This document shows positions 36,640-46,117 of a DNA stretch of 64,000 nt, in pieces. The position numbers and the translations under genes were made by a program. The DNA is from Neptuniibacter caesariensis. GTDB taxonomy: Bacteria; Pseudomonadota; Gammaproteobacteria; Pseudomonadales; Balneatricaceae. The notes under the pieces were generated by a model. It saw only the letters and a program-made list of their open reading frames with translations. It did no database searches and was not told the DNA's origin. Numbering within the stretch: the stretch's first letter is position 1; the number at the start of each line of letters is the position of its first letter. The DNA is taken from NCBI RefSeq assembly GCF_000153345.1, contig NZ_CH724126.1, positions 154,774-218,773 on the forward strand, in the 5' to 3' direction.

Positions 36640-37578
36640 ATGAAAGCAATACAGATCAGCCAGTTTGGTTCCAACGACGTCTTAACATATACCGAGCTGG
36701 TTAAACCGCAACTGAATCCGGGTGAAGTTTTAGTGAAAAACCGTGCTGCGGGCGTCAACCCAATTGATTGGAAGACCTGTAGCGGTGGCGGAGCCGCGCC
36801 CTTTATTGGCGATCTGCCTTTCATACCAGGCTGGGAGTTTGCCGGTACCATTGAAGCGGTCGCTGATGATGTAGAAGAGTTTAAACAAGGGGATGAAGTT
36901 TTCGGATTCATTCGCTTCCCTGAACGTGCTGGTTGCTTTGCGGAATATATTGCCGCGCCAGCGGATCAGATCAGTCTGCGCCCTGACGGGCTGTCAGCAG
37001 AAGCAGCTGCGGGGCTTGGTCTGGCAGGTCTGACAGCCTGGCAGGCGCTGTTCGATAAAGGCAACCTTCAGGCTTCACAACAGGTGGTGATTCTTGCGGG
37101 AGCCGGCGGTGTAGGACATTTGGCCGTACAGCTAGCCAAATGGATGGGCGCCCGGGTTGTCGCCACGGCATCGACGGAAAATCATGAATTCCTAAAAGAG
37201 CTTGGGGCTGACCTAGTTGTCGATTACAAAAACGAATCGATCCTCGATCATGTAAATAACGTTGATCTGGTGATTGATGGTGTCGGAGGAGAGGTCGGTA
37301 TTGATGCCCTGAACTGCGTTAAACCCGGTGGAACACTTGTAACACTCCCCTCAGTAACCAAGGATGAAGTGATTGCCGCGGGTAAGGCAATGAAAGTCAA
37401 AGTAGAACCTATTAGAGCCGAACCCAACTGCGATCAGCTAGACCGCCTGGCTGGCCTGTACGCTGATCGAAAACTGGTGCTGCAGATTGCCGATACAATC
37501 CCCCTTGAAGATATTGGAAAGGCATTCGATGCCAGCCGTACAGGCAAGGTAAAAGGCAAGCTGATCCTAACCTTATAA
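36640..37578 (+). CDS. MDR-superfamily NADP-dependent oxidoreductase (quinone oxidoreductase-like)
   Basis: The 312-aa protein has the N-terminal GroES-like domain (NRAAGVNPIDWKTC) and a Rossmann domain with the nucleotide motif GAGGVGHLAVQLAK. The zinc ligands of alcohol dehydrogenases are not present, which fits the quinone-oxidoreductase branch of the medium-chain family. A GGAG precedes the ATG. It stands alone; the substrate cannot be predicted. Confidence 0.9.
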   Translation: MKAIQISQFGSNDVLTYTELVKPQLNPGEVLVKNRAAGVNPIDWKTCSGGGAAPFIGDLPFIPGWEFAGTIEAVADDVEEFKQGDEVFGFIRFPERAGCFAEYIAAPADQISLRPDGLSAEAAAGLGLAGLTAWQALFDKGNLQASQQVVILAGAGGVGHLAVQLAKWMGARVVATASTENHEFLKELGADLVVDYKNESILDHVNNVDLVIDGVGGEVGIDALNCVKPGGTLVTLPSVTKDEVIAAGKAMKVKVEPIRAEPNCDQLDRLAGLYADRKLVLQIADTIPLEDIGKAFDASRTGKVKGKLILTL

Positions 37579-37594
37579 GCGGAAAAACTGTGAT

Positions 37595-37621
37595 TCAGGG
37601 GCTTAAAAGCTAAGCCCCTGA
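37595..37621. terminator. Bidirectional hairpin between convergent genes
   Basis: TCAGGGGCTTA / TAAGCCCCTGA (11 bp, loop AAAGC) sits between the oxidoreductase and the PilJ-N gene and includes the last codons of the latter. T runs are short on both sides, so it may terminate both transcripts only moderately. Confidence 0.6.
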
Positions 37622-38379
37622 TACATATACATGGCCGTGAGCTTATCCATACTCACCGTGATTTTTTCAGCTGACCGTGTAAGCAAAGCTAACAGCGCTT
37701 TGTTACTGCTGGTCTCGCCATCGGATAAACCTTTAAAACGTTTAAAATCACGCTGAATTTTGTTCAGTTCAGATTTAATCTGCTCATTATTCAACTGACT
37801 GCCTTCCAGCTCCTGACGGTTCTGTTCAAAAAGTTGCAAAGAGCTGACAAAGGCCTCCTGATACTTATCTTCGAAGCCCCAGGTTTTTAGTGCATAGTGG
37901 CTACTGACCCTTTGTGAAAGCATGCGGATAAAACCCGCTGTACTGATCGCCTTTCCGTATTTGGTATCGGTATTTTCGACAATCTCCATGGTCACCGCAC
38001 TCCATAACTGCAACAGAAGTTCGGTTTCCTGGCGTACACGCTCCGCATCAGTTCTACTGGGATTCTGAGCATAAAGAGGCTTCACAACTTGCCACTGTGC
38101 TGAAGCCCGACGTAAGGAGTCTCGCACTGCATCAGTCTTTGCGTAGCCTTGTATCTCTTCCTGAGCAGCTTCATAACTATCGATCGCTTTGTGTAACTCC
38201 TGCTCCGCCTTACGCGCACGAACAGAAAGCCCCATCAGGATATAGTTCTTCAGCATCTGCTGAGTCAGCATCCCCTGATTAGAGGTTACATTGATCGCTT
38301 GTTCTATGGATTTGATCTCAGCATAACAACTGCCACTAAACATGAGCAGTGCAAGTACTACCAGTTTTACTGCACGCAT
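37603..38379 (-). CDS. Periplasmic PilJ/NarX-type N-terminal domain protein
   Basis: A 258-aa protein with a signal peptide (residues 1-20, ending CYA-E) and a single predicted helical sensor domain like the periplasmic part of PilJ and NarX: INVTSNQGMLTQQMLKNYILM, later GFIRMLSQRVSSHYALKTW. It has no membrane anchor and no signalling domain. As last gene of the six-gene pilus chemosensory operon it may bind ligands or tune PilJ in the periplasm, which is inference. Confidence 0.8.
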   Translation of the reverse strand: MRAVKLVVLALLMFSGSCYAEIKSIEQAINVTSNQGMLTQQMLKNYILMGLSVRARKAEQELHKAIDSYEAAQEEIQGYAKTDAVRDSLRRASAQWQVVKPLYAQNPSRTDAERVRQETELLLQLWSAVTMEIVENTDTKYGKAISTAGFIRMLSQRVSSHYALKTWGFEDKYQEAFVSSLQLFEQNRQELEGSQLNNEQIKSELNKIQRDFKRFKGLSDGETSSNKALLALLTRSAEKITVSMDKLTAMYMYQGLSF

Positions 38380-38398
38380 CCGTCTCTCCTTATTATTA

Positions 38399-41300
38399 TT
38401 AGACGTAGGCTTCAGCTAAAAGATTATCTACCAGATCTAAGAGTTGGTTCTCGGTCCAAGGTTTTGTTAAATACGCCGCAACGCCTGCATTAACCGCTTC
38501 ATTACGATGCTTCTCAGTTGAACGGGAGGTGATCATAATGACCGGAATATCTGCGGTTTCTTCACGGTTATTCAATACCGTCGCCAGTTCGATGCCCCCC
38601 ATACGCGGCATCTCCATATCACTAAGGATCAGATCCGGCTGGCGTTTACGAATCTGATTAAGTGCATCCAGTCCATCGATGGCTGTCATCACTTCATAGC
38701 CCGTATCTTTCAACAGAATCTCAAGTGATTTACGGGCACTTAGCGAATCATCAACCACCAGTAAACGCGGTAATTCGAGTTCATCACTGTTGTCCAGCAA
38801 CAGCGGCTGATCAGTCAGTGACGCACGTTTATGACGAATACGCCCCGGCAGATCGATAATCGGAGCCGCTTCACCATTGGCCAGAATGGTCAAACCTGGG
38901 ATCCCCGGTAACTCAGGAACAAAGTCGCCCATCTGCTTAAAGGCCAGTTCACGATGTGCAATCACTTCACGGACCAGAACAGCAACCCGTTCGCCCTGCC
39001 CCATATTGACGATCAGAACCGGGTTCACAGCGCCCTCTTCGAGATAGTTGAAACCGCCCTGGTCCAACAGTCCTTCCAGTGCAAAGGCAGGATAATCTTC
39101 ATTTTTGTATGTGAAGATCAGTTGCTCATCCTCGCGTCGGATGATTCCGTCCAAGGATAATAAACTCTGTTCAACCCCATGCCCGGCCAGAGCAAAGACC
39201 TGTTTGGCGCAACGTACCAGCAGCGTACGGATCATCAAAGAGCTGGATGGCATGGAGAGACTGAACGTCGTCCCCTGACCACTGACTGAAGCGATATCCA
39301 GCGTCCCCTGCAAGCGCAGAATCTGCTGGTAAACCACATCCATACCGATTCCACGTCCTGACAGCTGGCTTATCTCGCCTCGGGTTGAGAAACCCGGTAT
39401 CAGGATCAGACGATGAGCCTCCTGCTCGGACATGGGTTGATCAGGGTCTACCAACGCTTTCTCGTTGGCAACGGCCAATACTTTCTGGGTATTGATACCA
39501 TCACCATCATCAGCGCATTTCACGCTGATCTGATCATCTACCAGAGCGAAGCTTAATGTGATTGTTCCCTGTTCATCCTTGCCGCGTTGTTTACGAAGCT
39601 GAGGCGACTCAAGTCCATGATCAACCGCGTTACGGATAATATGCAGTAGAGGGTCCGCCAGCTGGTTGAGTATATGACTATCAACCAGGGTTTCCTCACC
39701 TTCTACGACCAGTTGCGCCATTTTCCCTGTCGCACGGCACGCCTGACGAAGGATTCGTTGCAGGCGGGAAGTAATCGTCCGTACCTCGACTAATCGGGTA
39801 CTTAACACGTTTTCAAGGGTTTCTTTTTGTAAGCCGGATTGGGCGATGTGAAGTGAGCTCAGGTTATGAATGTGACCATCCATCTCCTGAGTCACTTCGC
39901 GTACATCCGCTACAGCTTCCTGCACACGAGAAATAATCGTATGCATTTCGTTGTAGCGATCCATTTCCAGCGGATCAAACTCCTCAGAGGATTCATCCAA
40001 CTGAGGCTGCAGATTCATCTGTTCACTAAACTGTTGTTCCAGCTCGAACAAAATTCGCTGCAAATTACGGTGACGATCTCGGTTAACACGAGTAAAACCA
40101 CGAAGCTGAGTGATCTCTTCATCTAGCTGGGTATTCAGGGTGCTCGATTCACCTGCCAGACGGAACAGGTTATCCAAGATATTCCTTGGCACACGGAATA
40201 CCGGCGTATCACTTCGGGAACCTTCTTGGGGATTATCCTGAACCTCTTCCGGTTCTGCACTCTCAGCTGGGGCACTATCCTGACTGGACGCTGCTTGAGG
40301 CTTCTGACGAGTCGGTTCTGCCTGCAACGCTTCAAGCCCTTCGGTCTTGAGACGGAAGTCCCAGTCCATAATCGATTGCAGTACACCCTGCGCATTCTCA
40401 GGTGCATTGCCACCCTCAGTAACGGTATCCGACATTGCAGCAATACAGTCACAGGCTTCGAGCATATCTTCTTTCAAACCCAGGCCCGGCATCTGCCCGG
40501 CTTCGGTCAGGAAATCCATCACATCTTCAAGACGATGGGCCAGATTTGCCAATCCGCGGATGCCTGCCATATTGGCAAGCCCTTTAAGGGTATGCACCGC
40601 TCGTTGCGCCCCTGCTAACGCCTCTTTGTCATCCTGATCGAGAACCTGCTGCATATTGCCCAGCAGCTCGTCAGAAAGGGTTGGCAGCTCATTGTGCAAC
40701 ATATCCAGCAGCTGAGGGTCGATCTCGTCGGACTCACTCAACAGAATATCTTCAGGCTCTGCATATTCCTGAACGATGTCGTCACTGGTCTGGATAGAGG
40801 CCTGGGCAAGCAAGCCCATGATAAATGATGCTTCTTCGGTCGCCGGGCGGCAAAGCAAAGGAGCATCAACAAATTGGTCTAACAGTGTCTGTTGAGAGTC
40901 AAAGCTGCCAATATCAGCAAAGTATTCAATAAACGCAGACAGGCATGATTCAATAGCCTGGGTTCGCTCAATTGTTAACGCACCCTCACCCGCTTTGAGA
41001 AGCTCAAGGTTGAACAGCAACCCTTCAACAAGGACTTTGGCACCGATCAGGTTAACCGTCTCTAACGCACGTAATACCGTGGATAGTGACTCTTCTGATT
41101 CACTGATCAAGCCCTTATCAGGGTTTTCGGTTTGCCATTGCTGTACCAGTTGCGAGAGGGAATGGGAAAGCATTTCCATCACCGCAGGATCAATCTGCGG
41201 TCCTTGCTCTTCCAGTAAACTGAAGTCAATCGTGCAAAAACTTACCGGTTCTTCGGTTGGCTCAGCGGCAACGTCTAAGTCTTTCACATCTTGAGAGCTG

Positions 41301-42286
41301 GCCTGTTCCATAGGTCCTAGGAGATGAAGTTCAGCCAGATCATCTTCTGTCGCTTCAAATGCTTGCAGATCGACTGCATTTTCACTCTCAGGCGCTTGCT
41401 CGGAATGGGCAGATAAACGATGCAGGTCATCCAGCAAAAGCGCTTTCAGGAAATCGGTATCCTCCTGAGCAACAGGTTCATCCCAGGTTGCGTTTTGTAA
41501 CAACTCGAAAACAGGATCGATCGCACTCTCTGTCAGCTCCGACAGTAAGTTAAGCAATGCATCATTCAGTTGCTTAGCAATGCCCGTGTCCGCCATTTCT
41601 GGTAGCTGTACAAGCAATTCACCGTAGAGCGCCAGCAGATCAGCTATACCCGCCCAATCATTTTCAGAACATTGATCGATCAGTTCATAAAACTGATCGG
41701 ATAGCGCTTCGTGAAACACGGGTAGGTTGTTTGATAGTTCACTCAGAAGAGTGAAGATACCTGACAACGGTTGTTGCAGGTGGGCAGGCGCCTCAAGTAG
41801 CGTCTCTGAAGCATCAACTTCTTCGATCAAAGGCTTATCAATCAATTCAGGCTCTGATAGTTGCTCGCCAGAAGCGCTCGCGTCACTCTGAAAATCAGCT
41901 GCGCACAACTGGGCGCAATCGCTTTCCAGTAGCTCAATCAGGAAGCTAGCATCCTCTTCGGCGACAGGCTCTGGCCAACGAGTGTCCTGAAGCAAACTCA
42001 CTAAAGCATCAGTTACCGTCTCTGGCGAATGGCTAAAAACAGACTCTAATTGACTGGCAACATCGCTAATCAATGGCTGATATTCTGAAATATCAGCCCC
42101 CTCCAGGGATTCCAGGAGTTCTGCGTACAAGGCCAGAAGGTCTGCTAAACCCGACAGATCTTGCTCACTGAACTGATCAACATACTGATGAATCTCAACG
42201 ATCAGCTCAGTCAGAGGCAGCTCCATTTTTAGGCAAAGCTGCTGCTTAGCTATCAGCCACTCAATGGCCTGTTTAGGATCAAACAT
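38399..42286 (-). CDS. ChpA-like hybrid CheA histidine kinase
   Basis: A 1295-aa kinase controlling twitching motility, about half the size of P. aeruginosa ChpA (2472 aa). Residues 1-500 hold two clear internal repeats (about 39-125 and 207-291; GLADLLALYAELL matches GIADLLALYGELL) and part of a third. One canonical Hpt domain has the phospho-histidine at 565 (AVHTLKGLANMAG). The CheA dimerisation, ATPase (IIRNAVDHG, DDGDGI, GRGIGMDVV) and CheW-like domains follow, then a receiver from about 1170 (LLVVDDS, LILSDMEMPRMGG). Genes are spaced 19-20 bases on each side. Confidence 0.93.
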   Translation of the reverse strand: MFDPKQAIEWLIAKQQLCLKMELPLTELIVEIHQYVDQFSEQDLSGLADLLALYAELLESLEGADISEYQPLISDVASQLESVFSHSPETVTDALVSLLQDTRWPEPVAEEDASFLIELLESDCAQLCAADFQSDASASGEQLSEPELIDKPLIEEVDASETLLEAPAHLQQPLSGIFTLLSELSNNLPVFHEALSDQFYELIDQCSENDWAGIADLLALYGELLVQLPEMADTGIAKQLNDALLNLLSELTESAIDPVFELLQNATWDEPVAQEDTDFLKALLLDDLHRLSAHSEQAPESENAVDLQAFEATEDDLAELHLLGPMEQASSQDVKDLDVAAEPTEEPVSFCTIDFSLLEEQGPQIDPAVMEMLSHSLSQLVQQWQTENPDKGLISESEESLSTVLRALETVNLIGAKVLVEGLLFNLELLKAGEGALTIERTQAIESCLSAFIEYFADIGSFDSQQTLLDQFVDAPLLCRPATEEASFIMGLLAQASIQTSDDIVQEYAEPEDILLSESDEIDPQLLDMLHNELPTLSDELLGNMQQVLDQDDKEALAGAQRAVHTLKGLANMAGIRGLANLAHRLEDVMDFLTEAGQMPGLGLKEDMLEACDCIAAMSDTVTEGGNAPENAQGVLQSIMDWDFRLKTEGLEALQAEPTRQKPQAASSQDSAPAESAEPEEVQDNPQEGSRSDTPVFRVPRNILDNLFRLAGESSTLNTQLDEEITQLRGFTRVNRDRHRNLQRILFELEQQFSEQMNLQPQLDESSEEFDPLEMDRYNEMHTIISRVQEAVADVREVTQEMDGHIHNLSSLHIAQSGLQKETLENVLSTRLVEVRTITSRLQRILRQACRATGKMAQLVVEGEETLVDSHILNQLADPLLHIIRNAVDHGLESPQLRKQRGKDEQGTITLSFALVDDQISVKCADDGDGINTQKVLAVANEKALVDPDQPMSEQEAHRLILIPGFSTRGEISQLSGRGIGMDVVYQQILRLQGTLDIASVSGQGTTFSLSMPSSSLMIRTLLVRCAKQVFALAGHGVEQSLLSLDGIIRREDEQLIFTYKNEDYPAFALEGLLDQGGFNYLEEGAVNPVLIVNMGQGERVAVLVREVIAHRELAFKQMGDFVPELPGIPGLTILANGEAAPIIDLPGRIRHKRASLTDQPLLLDNSDELELPRLLVVDDSLSARKSLEILLKDTGYEVMTAIDGLDALNQIRKRQPDLILSDMEMPRMGGIELATVLNNREETADIPVIMITSRSTEKHRNEAVNAGVAAYLTKPWTENQLLDLVDNLLAEAYV

Positions 42287-42306
42287 TGATCTCTATCCCA
42301 TTGTAA

Positions 42307-44424
42307 TCAAGAGTTTGCCAGCTTAAATACACTGACTGACTTCTGCAGTTCATCAGCCGCTTCCACCAGCTCATCCGACAGCTGCGCCTGCTGCTTCATC
42401 TCGGCGTTGGTTGCCTGCGTAGTCTCGTTGATGCTATTCGCACGGGTACGCAGATCTTCGGCCACCTTAGCCTGCTTAACCGAACTGTGGGCAATTCGAA
42501 CTACGGAATCTACCAGCGTCTGTGTGGTCGCACGGGTTTCATCCATACGCTCACCCGCCTCTTCCGCCAGGCGCGTACCTTCGACTACGTCAGTGATTAC
42601 ATTGTTGATTACGTTAATCGTATCCGCTGTCTCAAGCTGAATATTATTAACCAGGGATTCAATCTCGGAGGTCGCCTCTCGGGAGTTTTCAGCAAGACGC
42701 TGTACCTCATCTACGACCACCATCAGGCCGCGGCCCGCTTCACCCGCAGAGGCGGCATGCATACTCGCATTCAAAGAAAGTACATGGGTACGTTCCGAGA
42801 TGTTGTTGATCAGGTTTACGATACCACCGATCTCCTGGGAACGTTCGCCCAGGCGTTTGATACGTTTTTCCGCTTCATGGATGGTCTGACGAATCTTGTT
42901 GATACTGTCGATTGTCTGAGATACTGAGTCCATCGCCGTTTCAGAGGTTTTGATCGCTTTCTGGGATGCGTTGTTAGACAGTACCGCCAGCTTAGAGATC
43001 AGCTCCATGGCGCTGATTGCAGAATCCAGACCGGTCAGCGTTTCAACAATCTCCTCTTTCTCTCGTTCCGCATAACTCAGTACCGTTTCAGACTGTGACT
43101 TCACCTGAACAGAGGCGTTGTTTACACGGCTGGATACGCTGTTTACTTCCTGCAGTACCGATTCAATCGATTCCACCAACTGGTTGATCGAGTCAGATAC
43201 CGCCCCAGTGACATCCTCGGCAACCGGAACACGGACGGTCAGGTCTCTTTGCGAGATCTGGAATACGTTCTGGATCAAAGTAATGATCGAGCTGTTAAGA
43301 CGTTTGTTCTCTTCATCTTTAACCTGCAGCGCCTGCTCCTTCTCTTCCAGCAGGGTATCCAATACGCTGGAAAGCTGGCCGATCTCATCTTTAGTATCCA
43401 GATCGCTTCGCGCATCTACCTCACCTTCACGGACTCGGTTAACCGTATTCTGGATAATACCCAGAGGGTTCAGTACGCCAAACTTCACAATAGAAAGCGA
43501 AACAGCCAGGGCTACAATCATTAATCCCATCGCTATCAGGAAGTACTTCGCCATCTCGGTGGTACCGGAAGCCTGCAACTGTTCGTTTTCCAGCTTATAG
43601 TTCGCCGCCAGCGCGTTGACTTCATCGATCTTAGGACCCAGTGCAGCGATGATATCCTGCAGTTGCGTAAATTTAGTATTGGTGCGCTCTACCGCATCAG
43701 ACAGTGCCGCAAACAGTTCTTCCAGCTTAGTCAGGTTTTCCATAACCGCCGTGCGGTTTTGCGGGAATCGCTCAACTTTGAAGGGATCCAGATTTAAGGC
43801 ATCTAACTGGTTTTTCATACGTGTTATCTGGGCACGTATACGCGACGCCTTTTCTTCACGGCCTTCACTAACGATGTACTCATCCAAAGCACCGTTCAAG
43901 GCTTTAAACTGCTCGGTTAGCCAATCACGTTCGATCCATACCAACAGGGATTCTGTTTCCCACATCAACAGACGAATCTCTTTTGAAAGACCTTCACCTG
44001 TATTCAGACCGATCTCCATACGTGCTTCAGAACCGTCATAAAAGGTGTCCTGATACTGGTCGATGATTCCGTGAAACTGCTCCACCAGCGCTTTGTCCTG
44101 GTCTGTACGCAGATAGTTTTTCAGGTTATTTACATCCTGATCAACCACTTCCATCACGTCGTTAAACATCGACAGTTGTGTCATATCTTTGTCGGTCTGG
44201 AAACTCTTTTCCTGGAATCGCGCTTCTGAGATATTCGCCTGAATATCACTGATTAGAAGAAGGAAATCATTTAACTGTTGTGAACGGGTTTGAGCTTTTT
44301 CCTGGAGAACAATGGTCTGATAGTAAGACGCACCCATGAAGACCAATCCGGCAAGAAGCAGTACCAGTGCTATTGCAAACTTGATCGGTATCCGTACATT
44401 CCTGAATTCCCAAAAGGATTGCAT
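42307..44424 (-). CDS. pilJ: Twitching motility chemoreceptor PilJ
   Basis: PilJ is the transmembrane chemoreceptor of the pilus chemosensory system. The 705-aa protein has membrane helices at about 16-36 and 295-318, a helical periplasmic sensor with PilJ-N motif (QLNDFLLLISDIQANISEARFQ), a HAMP domain, and the signalling hairpin tip IGGIVNLINNISERTHVLSLNASMHAASAGEAGRG. It is a full-length family member. No methyltransferase (PilK) or methylesterase (ChpB) gene lies in the operon. Confidence 0.95.
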   Translation of the reverse strand: MQSFWEFRNVRIPIKFAIALVLLLAGLVFMGASYYQTIVLQEKAQTRSQQLNDFLLLISDIQANISEARFQEKSFQTDKDMTQLSMFNDVMEVVDQDVNNLKNYLRTDQDKALVEQFHGIIDQYQDTFYDGSEARMEIGLNTGEGLSKEIRLLMWETESLLVWIERDWLTEQFKALNGALDEYIVSEGREEKASRIRAQITRMKNQLDALNLDPFKVERFPQNRTAVMENLTKLEELFAALSDAVERTNTKFTQLQDIIAALGPKIDEVNALAANYKLENEQLQASGTTEMAKYFLIAMGLMIVALAVSLSIVKFGVLNPLGIIQNTVNRVREGEVDARSDLDTKDEIGQLSSVLDTLLEEKEQALQVKDEENKRLNSSIITLIQNVFQISQRDLTVRVPVAEDVTGAVSDSINQLVESIESVLQEVNSVSSRVNNASVQVKSQSETVLSYAEREKEEIVETLTGLDSAISAMELISKLAVLSNNASQKAIKTSETAMDSVSQTIDSINKIRQTIHEAEKRIKRLGERSQEIGGIVNLINNISERTHVLSLNASMHAASAGEAGRGLMVVVDEVQRLAENSREATSEIESLVNNIQLETADTINVINNVITDVVEGTRLAEEAGERMDETRATTQTLVDSVVRIAHSSVKQAKVAEDLRTRANSINETTQATNAEMKQQAQLSDELVEAADELQKSVSVFKLANS

Positions 44425-44444
44425 AGAACTTATTCTCCGTTAGA

Positions 44445-44921
44445 TTAAAACTGATTCTTCAAGGCCAGGAATAATCGATGATGATCGATCTCCAGCCATT
44501 GTTGATTAGCAAATTCGTAAGCATCACCTGCAGCTTGTTCAATCACTTCCGGCAAACCGGACAGCGTTTCATTCAAACAGACTGGATCGGTGATACTTCG
44601 CGGCGGCTGACGAAGCAGCACGCCAACCGTATGCGGATGGTTATCGATCAGAAGCACCCATTCCTGATCCTGTTTTGGTTCATCAACCATCTGAAGATAA
44701 TTATCCAGATCATAGACCGGGGCGGTTTCACCACGGTGATTGATAAAACCGGCAAACCACTCCGGTGTAGAAGGGATAGAACAGATCGAGGGGGCCTTTA
44801 CCACCTCAGCACGAACACCTTCCATAATCAGCAACGCATAGCTGCTGATCATAAAGCCATGGCGAATCTTATGAATTTGTGGTTCTTGAGATTCAGAAGT
44901 GCTGTCGATTATAGGCTCCAT
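44445..44921 (-). CDS. pilI: CheW-like adaptor PilI
   Basis: The 158-aa CheW-domain protein couples PilJ to the ChpA kinase. It shows the CheW core pattern (VVKAPSICSIPSTPEWFAGFINHRGETAPVYDLDNYL) and sits between pilH and pilJ as in Pseudomonas. It is slightly shorter than P. aeruginosa PilI. Confidence 0.9.
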   Translation of the reverse strand: MEPIIDSTSESQEPQIHKIRHGFMISSYALLIMEGVRAEVVKAPSICSIPSTPEWFAGFINHRGETAPVYDLDNYLQMVDEPKQDQEWVLLIDNHPHTVGVLLRQPPRSITDPVCLNETLSGLPEVIEQAAGDAYEFANQQWLEIDHHRLFLALKNQF

Positions 44922-44936
44922 CGATGTATCCCTAAC

Positions 44937-45296
44937 TTATGTCAGCGCGTTAATTTGCGCGGTGAGATCGTCTTCGGTGAAGGGCTTTGCTACCATCGCC
45001 GATGCGCCTTGCAACTGCGCCCAGACCTTGTCGGCCTCTTCATTTTTACTGGACACAATCACCACTGGTATATGCTTGGTATCCTCGTTACTGGTGATCT
45101 GCCGGCAAGCCGAATAACCGTCCATTTCAGGCATGATAATATCCATAAAGATCAGGTCAGGGTTCTCGCTTTTAGCTTTTTCCAAACCTTGCTTACCGTC
45201 ACTTGCCGCAACCACTTCGACACCACAAGAGGCCAGTACTGTACAGATATGTTTTTGTTGTACCGGATCATCTTCTACAACCAGTATTTTTTTCAC
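44937..45296 (-). CDS. pilH: CheY-like response regulator PilH
   Basis: A single receiver domain of 119 aa with the acidic pair (VVEDDPVQQ), phospho-acceptor aspartate (LIFMDIIMPEMDG), the threonine/serine switch (VVIVSS) and lysine (VAKPFTEDD). By order and similarity it matches PilH, which in Pseudomonas opposes PilG in steering pilus retraction. Spacing to its neighbours is 15-17 bases. Confidence 0.9.
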   Translation of the reverse strand: MKKILVVEDDPVQQKHICTVLASCGVEVVAASDGKQGLEKAKSENPDLIFMDIIMPEMDGYSACRQITSNEDTKHIPVVIVSSKNEEADKVWAQLQGASAMVAKPFTEDDLTAQINALT

Positions 45297-45313
45297 CTAG
45301 ATAACTCCACTCA

Positions 45314-46117
45314 CTAAGCTTTTTGAAACTCTTCTACCCAATTAGAAACCCGGTTAATCACCTTCTGGAACTCTTCATGCACTATCGGCTTGGTCAGATA
45401 GGTGGAACAACCGGACATGATCCCCTTAACCTCATCCATGGGTGAGGTTTTAGAAGTCAGCATAATAATTGGGATTTTTTTCAGATCTGGGCGCTTACGC
45501 ATCTCGGTACAGGTTTCAAAACCATCCATACCCGGCATAACCACGTCCAGAAAGATAAAATCAAATTGATGTTCAGCAACCTGTTCCATTGCTTCTTCAC
45601 CTGAACCGGCAAACCGAACATTTACGGGTAGAGGAAGCTGTTGCAATTCAGCATTAAGGGCTTGCTGCATGACTTCGTTGTCATCGACAACCAGCACTTG
45701 AAATGCTTTCCTGTCAGACGAAGTAACAGGAGCCTCGATAGCTTGCTGCTCATATTTACTGAAACGATTTTCCTGCTCTTCTGTTACAGCAGGATCACAG
45801 GACATCTCTTCGTTTTCGTTGGTCATTTTATCCAACGCACGAAGAACACGAGAAGAAACCAGAGGGTAGCCCAGATGGGCATAACTTTTATCGTCAGGCT
45901 TACCACGCCCTACCAGAATGATGCGGGAATGGTATTGCTGCGGCAGATTTTGCAGCGCTGAATGGGCACTCAGATCAAAACCAAAAACCAATAAAAGATC
46001 GGGCAGTTGATCAAAATCGATATCAACCAGCTCATACCGCGTCTGTTTAGACAAACGGAAGATCTTTTCCAGCTTTACGCGTTGATCCTCTGGAAAGCCA
46101 ATTGAACCTATCTGCAT
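45314..46117 (-). CDS. Two-part response regulator in the PilG position
   Basis: A 267-aa protein as first gene of the chp operon, where Pseudomonas has the single-domain PilG. Residues about 141-265 form an intact receiver (LVVDDNEVM, FIFLDVVMPGMDG, LTSKTS, LTKPI). Residues 1-95 look like a second, degenerate receiver-like fold (YELVDIDFDQLPDLLLVFG) with no acceptor aspartate. About 45 linker residues lie between. I infer that this replaces PilG with an added docking or regulatory domain. The ATG follows GGGGGA. Confidence 0.8.
   Translation of the reverse strand: MQIGSIGFPEDQRVKLEKIFRLSKQTRYELVDIDFDQLPDLLLVFGFDLSAHSALQNLPQQYHSRIILVGRGKPDDKSYAHLGYPLVSSRVLRALDKMTNENEEMSCDPAVTEEQENRFSKYEQQAIEAPVTSSDRKAFQVLVVDDNEVMQQALNAELQQLPLPVNVRFAGSGEEAMEQVAEHQFDFIFLDVVMPGMDGFETCTEMRKRPDLKKIPIIMLTSKTSPMDEVKGIMSGCSTYLTKPIVHEEFQKVINRVSNWVEEFQKA

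Noticed and set aside
44478-45317. Plus-strand frame of 279 codons
   Set aside because: Lies opposite pilI and pilH, whose reading frames are clear.
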